Shown here: piece by piece, positions 53,024 to 60,000 of the stretch | How positions within the stretch are numbered: position 1 is the stretch's first letter | How the letters are laid out: each line of letters starts with the position of its first letter | Origin: Strigamia acuminata | Lineage: Eukaryota > Arthropoda > Chilopoda > Geophilomorpha > Linotaeniidae | DNA length: 60,000 nt | Direction: 5' to 3' | Assembly: GCA_949358305.1 (NCBI GenBank) | Contig: OX442314.1 | Span: 8,365,060-8,425,059 of the forward strand | Position numbers and translations under genes: made by a program | Notes under the pieces: generated by a model | The model's input: the letters and a program-made list of their open reading frames with translations, nothing else | The model's database searches: none | Told to the model about the DNA's origin: nothing

Positions 53024-53280
53024 TTACTTGAACTGTGTACAAATACAATTCTTCTTGTCATCACATTTTCCCGCAAAACGTCCAGTTGATGCTGCGCAAG
53101 TTGATTCACAACCAAAGTCACGGTTGCCAGCACTTAGCATACAAGCCAAACTTGTTGCTGTAAAAAAGATACAGATCAATACTTATGAGTGTAAAAACTA
53201 CAATTTTTAAACCTAAAACGAAACTTACCAACAACATGATGGATTAAACAGAATAAGCTTAAAATGATTAAAAATTTCAT
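53024..53280 (-). CDS. Defensin-like secreted peptide gene 9
   Basis: Exon 1 (53280-53229) encodes MKFLIILSLFCLIHHVV, phase 1, donor GTAAGT. The 71-bp intron ends in TTTTTTACAG. Exon 2 (53157-53024) completes a 61-aa precursor with C-x10-C-x3-C-x10-C-x5-C-x-C and gamma-core G-K-C. It has six basic and four acidic residues, about +2, the most cationic copy. It ends AAGTAAGAAC. The TATA position is degenerate. Intron and signal exon are almost identical to gene 8, whereas the loops between cysteines differ at many residues. Confidence 0.83.
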
Positions 53281-53765
53281 TTTTGATGGATGGTCTTGCT
53301 GTAGAAAGAGAGAAACTAACGAAGAGCAGATGAAGGACCTTGTCTTTTACTAGTATGTGTTGCTGATGTGGCAGCGATACTGTATGTACTGTATTTATAT
53401 GTTTACCAAGCGTCATATGATGCGTGCTTGGTGTACAGGCAAAATCGTCACCGTGCAGTGTATTGTGGATCAGCGATTGCTTGGCAACACGTTCGAATAT
53501 ATATTAATGCAAAAAATCTTAAAAAATAACATGTTATAATTTTTTTTATATAATATACATTCGTGTATAAAATCTTCATAGATAACATAAATTAAAATAA
53601 ATAAAATAACATAAATCTTATAAACTCTCAATTTATCAATTTCAACTAATAATAATTAATAATTTCAACTAATAAAACCAACACCTGATAACATAGCAAC
53701 GCCACATTCATCAAACTGCTCCAACCCATTAAAAATAATATCTACAAAAAAAAATTACAATTAAA

Positions 53766-54129
53766 CAGTGTTGGGCATGGTACTGGTACTTTCGGCGACC
53801 TGTGGTACATCTTGCGAGAAAACACGAGATTTTCGTGTTATAAACATCAATAATTTATAAAATGCCTAAAATACTATTAAAAGTTTATTATTAATAATAA
53901 TTTATAAAATGCCTAAAATACTATTAAAAGTTTATTATTAATAATAATTTATAAAATGCCTAAAATACAATTAAAAGTTTATTATTAATAATAATTTATA
54001 AAATGCCTAAAATACTACTAAAAGTATATACCGCGGTACAGTGCTAGGTACCGCGGTACTTTCCAGCACCTGCGCAAGTACCGCGTACTTGTACCGTGGT
54101 ACACGTCGGGTGTACCACGCCCAACACTG
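53766..54129. mobile_element. Complete hAT-type MITE, 8-bp target duplication
   Basis: CAGTGTTGGGCATGG at the left, CCACGCCCAACACTG at the right, flanked by CAATTAAA (53758-53765 and 54130-54137). It shows the full structure of the family seen truncated at 25663 and 50495. Confidence 0.88.
53851..54024. repeat. 47-bp tandem repeat inside the hAT-type MITE
   Basis: Nearly four copies of TAATTTATAAAATGCCTAAA followed by ATACTATTAAAAGTTTATTA. Sister elements have one copy facing an inverted copy, so the tandem form is specific to this locus. Confidence 0.85.
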
Positions 54130-54380
54130 CAATTAAAACTTTACGATTAAAATAAAATATTTAACATCGTAGCTATTTTATTTTACTTTATTACCGAAAA
54201 ATACCGATTTACAGGTTTTTTGAATATTGAATACCGAAATACCGGTTTTACCAAAAGTCTCGATTTGGAGAAACCCTACTCTCAACACTCTTAAATCAAC
54301 TGTACAAACTTCTGGATGTAAGTCAGGAAATCAATGATGGACTATAGTTCTAAATTTATTTTTATGTCTTATTTAGGCGA

Positions 54381-54713
54381 CTAAAAAAGTACAGCAAAAT
54401 ACAGCAAAAAAAAAAGCATTTTTAGATTTATTTTCCCGAGCATTACCATATAGTTTGGTTTTGGCCTTTCGCTCTTCTTGACAAACTCCTTCAACCTACA
54501 AATGGATTTTTTTTTCCAAACTTGATAACCAATTTTCTTCCTTTTAAACATGTGAAACTGGTGGTTGCAAATCTTGCAGGAAAAAAAGAAATTCACTTTA
54601 CGTAACCATGGCAACTGACAGCTTCGCTTGATGCTACCAATGGTGAGTGGCGAATTTAGCAAATCGAATAACAATTTCAATCCTTTAAACTCGTCCCACT
54701 TCAAAAACTCCAT
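54381..54713 (-). pseudogene. Possible Merlin/ISXO2-type transposase N-terminal relic
   Basis: A 110-codon frame starts MEFLKWDEFKGLKLLFDLLN and contains CKICNHQFHMFKRKKIGYQV followed by WKKK. A zinc-ribbon-like C-x2-C followed by K-R-x(3)-G-Y-x-W is what I recall at the N-terminus of Merlin (IS1016-like) transposases. The second CxxC and the DDE core are absent. The family call is tentative. Confidence 0.3.
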
Positions 54714-54719
54714 TCAAAT

Positions 54720-56180
54720 TGAAGGTCTGACTTGCATTGCATGAAACTGATAAAAGAAAAATTTCTTTTCTCCTTATTTTTTTTTTTTTTTGGAAAAAGC
54801 GCTTCTAACATCGGACTGCACATTTCAAGCAGTTCATTTTTATCTCCTTCGCCATTATCTAATTTTGCTACATTTTTATGACACTTATAAATTTTTTTGT
54901 GCTATTTCCCACTCTTATGGGCAAAAAGCCAATAAAATCTAAAAATAATGCAAACTTTAATCAATTAAAATACTTATGAAGCCCAACCCCACCCTCTGCT
55001 TTATCCAATCATCTAAATCACTTAAATCTAATAAAAGATTATAAAAATTAGTTTATAAAAGGTAATGTCTACCCACAGATTTTTATTGGTCCACTTCAAA
55101 CCAAATCTGATATTTACATGATTTAAAATTGCCAAAGACCATTCTATAGACCGGGCAAAACTCCGATTCTCTCAAATTCTCTAGAATTAGTTGCAAACCT
55201 GCACAAATGTTAATTTATACATTACAAATGAATACTAACTGAGCTCTAACAGATTCTGAAGAAAGAAATTCAAATTAGCAAAAGTGAGCGGTTGGCGTAT
55301 AGTTGACGGAACATTAGAAAACCGTGGTTTATTCTAGTTCTAACAGAATCCAAATTACCAAACTTTGGGTACAAACAATACAAACCATGACTAACTTACT
55401 ACAAATTTTTCTGCCATGTCTGCTGTAATGTCTGTCGACTACACGCACGGATTATCGAAAACCCGATTCTGTAATCCAAGTGTGGGGTGAATTCTTTGGA
55501 TTTTGACCCGATTTCAACATGTTTTCTGTTGACCGTATTGAAATTGAACAAGTTAATTTAACTCCTTCAAAGTTAAAAACCAATTCTATAACCAAGTTTT
55601 TATAATAATTTTTTTTTATGATTTTGAGTTTAACGCATCTTGAGACCCAAATCCTTTGAATGGCCTGCAATGACCCAGAACAAAAATACACTTAGATTGA
55701 AAAAAAAGACTTCCTAAAATACAAATTAACTGTGTGAAATTGTCTTTAGCTGACAAAAATAGAAGAAAAAAATTAGATTCATTACATTTGGCACCTTTGT
55801 GTCCAATAGTTTGTTCCAACTGACAGGTTTTTGGGTCACTTCATCTAACCTCCTCTGCCAAGAGATGATTTCAAACTCCACCAGTCTGTCTGAGTGGAAG
55901 TGTGGAATTGGCCCCGGTTGACTAAAATGTCAACTTTCTGAAGATTGGCTAGAATAAACTGTTTCGCAGAGATCATGGTGAAGTGGGCTTTTCTCATCAC
56001 AAAACTGGATGAACAAACTCATTGATGAAACACAAGCAATAAATTACTAGCACACATCCAGAAAGTTTTGAAGGGGGTAACTGAAATTTTTTTGGAAATT
56101 TTAGCCACAATAAAACATGCTAACCGTGGTTTAAGAGTTACCGTAATAACTAATGTGAGATACATTCTCTGCAGCATAAT
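54720..56180. other. Non-coding stretch, nothing recognised
   Basis: ORFs at 55452-55691 and 55616-55819 (minus) have no motif, signal peptide or splice pattern that I can support. Confidence 0.5.
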
Positions 56181-56182
56181 TA

Positions 56183-57104
56183 TTACCCTGTTTACATGTA
56201 GTACTCAGTTGTCCCGAAAAGGTAAAATCCGCATTTTATTTATCCGAATAACCGTGTGCGTTTACATGTCCCTAGTTTTCTAGTAAACATGATGCCACAC
56301 ATAAATTACCCATAATTCATTTTGATTATCTGGAACAACAAAATGGTTGTTGATCTATTTTAGCCCCTAAACAAATCAAATTCTGACCGCGGAAATCGTG
56401 TTTTTGGCGCATTTCACATTAGGTGCGTTCAATCTTAAATTGATTTCCGAAATCGTGATTTTCTTGATTTTCAGAAATAAAGTAAACCTGATTTCAACTT
56501 CGAACGGCCTTAAAATTTCCCAAAATCCAACTGTTGCACATGCGCAATTAGAACTGTTGGATAACTTCCTGTTTGCAATTTCAGCCGTTAGATCAACTTA
56601 CTGTTTCGACATTTAAACAGCCAAAATATCGCGATTTGAGAGAGCTGAAATCCACTTTGAAATCAAGAAAAGCCACTCGATACTCTAGTTGCAGTCAAAA
56701 AGGCACTTTAGACTCTGTAGTCCCATTTTCTGAAATCAGATTGCGTTCTTATGACGTAAAAATTGTCATTTCCGGTCTCCTGAAATCAAGAAAATCAAGA
56801 AAATCAGCGAAATCAAAGAAATCTATTTAAGATTAAACGCACCTATTGTTTCAATACTAAATGTCGTTGGTACCTCGGTCTAACGTATCGTTACTACGAC
56901 GATTCGACGATCAAAGTTCTTAATTTTCGCACGCACAGTTTTCAACGTGCAAAACTCTCATAATCTACCTCGCACAACCGGAATTTAGTTTTCCAATAAG
57001 TCTTTCTTTTCTGGAAAACTCTTCGTTTACGTGATCAGTTTTCCAGAAAAGAAAAATTCGCATTTTCACTTATCTAGATAACTGGGTACATTTAAACACG
57101 GTAA
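56183..57104. mobile_element. Outer MITE, TIR TTACC(C/G)TGTTTA
   Basis: TTACCCTGTTTACATGTAGT at the left and, in reverse complement at the right, TTACCGTGTTTAAATGTACC, with further matches over about 60 bp (CGCATTTT). The target duplication is unclear. It has been interrupted by the MITE at 56421-56844. Confidence 0.55.
56421..56844. mobile_element. Inner MITE, TIR AGGTGCGTTCAATCTTAAAT, 3-bp target ATT
   Basis: AGGTGCGTTCAATCTTAAAT at the left and ATTTAAGATTAAACGCACCT at the right, flanked by ATT (56418-56420 and 56845-56847). The inner arms repeat GATTTTCTTGATTTTC. A 3-bp duplication fits PIF/Harbinger-type elements, though ATT is not their usual target. Confidence 0.7.
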
Positions 57105-57429
57105 AGATAAATTCATGAAATACTCAATCGGCGAAGAATATGCAGTGAAGCCTACCCACCTAAAACACACTGGTTCTTCTTTAAATCTAAAGATTTTCCG
57201 TTTAGTTTCCCATCAACGCACAAAAGAAAAAAAAGATTTCATTTCACAAAGGCAAGCGAAAACACTCAGTAAAGGTTCGTTTGCCTCGAGCAACATATGG
57301 CGTCTACATAACCGCGTTTCAAATTGTTTGTCACAAATCCCGGGCAACATTTACACGACAAAAATTGGAGCTTCGATTCCTTCCCACAACAACATCATTA
57401 TAATTTCATTTTTCATGCACCAGGCTTGA

Positions 57430-59780
57430 AAACCGATATTTCCTTTCTCCCTTCTGCTGGATAAATATTTAGATAATTCGTAAATCTCTCTTTTCTCCTG
57501 AGAAAACCACACGCAATTTATCGCAGAGTGAAGATGGATGTTGTAACTGCAGGTGTGGACTGAATAAATGAAATGTTTGGCCTTGGAGTTTGTTTATTGC
57601 TGTTTCTAACGCGACTGTGCGTTCCGTATGTTTTGGGATAAAATTGCGATATCTTATTTAGTCAACAGGTAAATATTGATGGATAGCAAGCTGGTGATGA
57701 TCCATTCATTTAGCAGCCACTCTGGTGGCCACAAATGAAAACACTCATTTCAAAATCATGATGCAAGCGACAATTTTTATGACCGCTATTGAACATCTGA
57801 AACCTACCGTTAACTACGACTCAGAGGCGGATTTATGGTTTGATGGGCCCTTATTGCAACTTTTTTTGGAAAAATAATATCTAAAAATATAATAAATAAT
57901 TTTCAGATATTATTTTTAACTTCAACATAAAATATAAATTTAGCACTTTATAATATCCTATAAAAATATAAATTTGGGATGTCCGTTGTCTGCCATTTGT
58001 CCGCAAAATAACGACATTTTGTGTCGTTTTGGTCGGATGGCGCTACAAGCACAAGACAGAATCGCATTACCGTCTAACAATCTGAAGTCCTGTAGTTGAT
58101 CGTCCTAGGTTCTCATAAGCACTTTCCTGTGGCAGAAATCAGTCTGTCAATAGAAATTCTGTCAACAGATAAAACTGGTACTCACAAATTTCATTTCCAG
58201 CTTTGGAAATGTTTGTCCTCTGCTCACTCACTGGGGAGAGTTTTGTAAACAATAAAAATGGATGATTAACTCATTGCCATTTCAATTTGGCTTGTGCATT
58301 CCAACACATTTCACCATTAAATTTGCCATTAATAATTTAATAAATGGGAGTTGGTTTGGTGCATTTAAACCTGAAAGCCTCAAAATGGTGCCAACATAAC
58401 ACACAACAACAATCATTACATTCTAACATGTAGAAAAATAATTGGAATAAATTTAATCTCAGTTCCCTACTGCACAAAATCAATATTTCATGGCCCTTTT
58501 ATAGTTCCAATTTCAAATATCCTCCTTAAAGTGCTAACAAAACTGCCAGAATAGTAACAATTTATGAAAGCTGCTGTGACCAGATTAAGAGGAACTAGAA
58601 CTCCAATAAAGTTTCTTTTACAGGAGACATCTTCAATTCCACTCATATCTCTTAATTAAAAATGTTGGAGCAGCAAATAAAAGTAGAGAATCCAAATTGG
58701 AAAGTGACCAAAGGTGAGATTTACTTCAACTGAGGAGATTGATGGCACACACTACATCAGCAGTGATTGGACATTCACCAATTAGTTAAGGTTCACTAAT
58801 GTCTTCAACCAGATAACAGATATTGATGAGCCATTTTAAAAGTAATCTTTGACCTTGGCTTCAAGGTTAACCATTTTCTCTGCCCAGTAAGTAGAATTAT
58901 AGAAGGGTAAGACCTTACCTCGAGGGTCGTTCCTCAGCCAGAAGTGACTAATGCTGTTTCTTGGTTTTTCGCGTGTTCTTGGGTTTTTTCTTAACAAGGG
59001 GGGCCAGCACCCCACCTTAACTTTTTTTTTTAATGTAATGGAAAATTGGGCACTTATTTAGTCGCGGTATGGTTAGCACGCATTAGTCATTCCTGGTTTG
59101 TGTCTGTAATTTCATTGGTCGGAGCCCCCGAATCTTCAAAACTTTGCTCCGTTATTACCGCTGTCTTTGTAATTTATTTATTTGTTTTTCTTTTCTGTTT
59201 CAAACTTTTGATTACTTTATGTTATCCATTTCCTTCGGGCTTCATCCTTTCATTTCCGGGGCGAATCTCTCCCATGATCTTTGATTCAGCGAAACCAGCA
59301 ATACTGCTTATGACAGGTTAAGTGCCAACTTCCGGAAAGGAAATTACCCAAATTGAAAACAAAGAAGCTTATCTTTAATTGCCAATTCTCCTCAGCCAAT
59401 CGCTATATTTTCATCCTACCACACTCCTATGCTTGCAACAACTAACAAATTCGTGCCTGTACATTTGTATTCACATAAGGCACCCTTTCAAGAGTAATGG
59501 CAACTTGTGATGTCCTAATAAAAACCCACACAACTGGAAATTTATTCACACAGGATAGGAAATTGCTAGGTTTCTAGCCAACCTGTTGGAAGTTCCCATC
59601 ACCAGCAACCATAAAATAGCTTCAAAAAGCCAGCTAATCAAATTCAGTGTACACCCACTGATGTTACTAGAAAATTCATCGTATTTATATCCAGAATTCT
59701 AAATTTCTAGTTGAATAGACAAAAAAGCGTGAACTTGTAGAAGTCCGGAGCTTGGAGTAAAAAAAAATCAATTAATTTCT
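57430..59780. other. Non-coding stretch with one dispersed repeat
   Basis: GGGATGTCCGTTGTCTGCCA (about 57976) to CTGTAGTTGATCGTCCTAGG (about 58110) resembles 26168-26306. Otherwise no gene is supported. The ORF at 59046-59321 is hydrophobic in part but has no family features. Confidence 0.45.
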
Positions 59781-59782
59781 AA

Positions 59783-59915
59783 TTTTTACGTATAAAAATC
59801 GAAAAACTCACATTTTTACGTATAAAAATCGAAAAACTCACATTTTTACGTATAAAAATCGAAAAACTCACATTTTTAAGTTAAAAAATAGATAACTTTG
59901 CGTTTTTATGTTTAA
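59783..59915. repeat. 30-bp tandem repeat, 3-4 copies
   Basis: Three exact copies of TTTTTACGTATAAAAATCGA followed by AAAACTCACA, then degenerate ones. Confidence 0.85.
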
Positions 59916-60000
59916 AAAATGTCATTCAATGTGCCACTATCGCAGTTGCCCCTAACGGAAGAAACCGGTACTAATACCGAACTAAAGACTGTATTCGGTA

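Noticed and set aside
59050-59135. tRNA-like A-box (TATGGTTAGCACGC)
   Set aside because: No matching B-box (GGTTCGANTCC) at the right distance and no cloverleaf could be drawn.
59046-59321. 91-codon ORF with hydrophobic stretches
   Set aside because: No family motif and no convincing promoter or splice context; AT-rich sequence easily gives such Phe/Leu/Ile runs.
1-60000. CRISPR arrays, bacterial operons or rRNA genes
   Set aside because: The sequence is clearly eukaryotic; tandem repeats have no spacer structure and no rRNA-like sequence was seen.

Overview
This is an AT-rich stretch of an animal nuclear genome. It has small introns, TATA promoters, CpG-rich gene starts and dense transposon debris. 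Several things suggest an invertebrate, probably a protostome: secreted six-cysteine peptides with a CS-alpha-beta (invertebrate/fungal defensin type) cysteine pattern, a dual-acylated globin-X-like first exon, and MULE, hAT, mariner, TTAA-target and Ty3/gypsy elements. I cannot name the species.

Layout. 0-13 kb: two CpG-rich gene starts, one on the minus strand (exon 2246-2341, product unknown) and one on the plus strand (5345-5571, N-terminal exon of an acylated globin), followed by long non-coding sequence, a decayed FLYWCH fragment (7179-7567) and inverted-repeat elements. 13-54 kb: an array of nine minus-strand copies of one two-exon secreted-peptide gene, at 13.3, 16.0, 19.2, 22.1, 24.7, 27.7, 46.2, 48.8 and 53.0 kb. 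Seven have intact reading frames, one has a premature stop and one keeps only exon 1. From 18 kb on, the duplicated unit also carries decayed plus-strand PHD-finger gene copies and the same MITEs at the same sites, so the array grew by segmental duplication with mobile-element insertions before and after each step. 54-60 kb: non-coding sequence with a nested MITE pair, a possible Merlin-type relic and small tandem repeats.

The unit that holds the 46.2-kb peptide gene has been split by two elements. The first is a 12.3-kb Ty3/gypsy-type LTR retrotransposon (29182-41518) with 959-bp LTRs of equal length that look identical, a tRNA-Pro-like primer site, gag, a textbook -1 frameshift site, pol, and a third gene at the envelope position. 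That third gene is readable only as three spliced exons (37712-40507, 819 codons); it lacks any signal peptide or membrane segment and I do not recognise it. The second is a 3.8-kb MULE (42173-46015) whose transposase carries a FLYWCH finger at the N-terminus and an AT-hook, tandem repeats and a RING finger at the C-terminus.

Main conclusions: (1) a tandem, fast-evolving family of CS-alpha-beta peptides with little or no net positive charge, in which the introns are better conserved than the mature-peptide exon; (2) a young retrotransposon with a -1 frameshift and a retained-intron third gene; (3) a transposase-RING fusion. All family calls come from reading motifs; no database search was possible.
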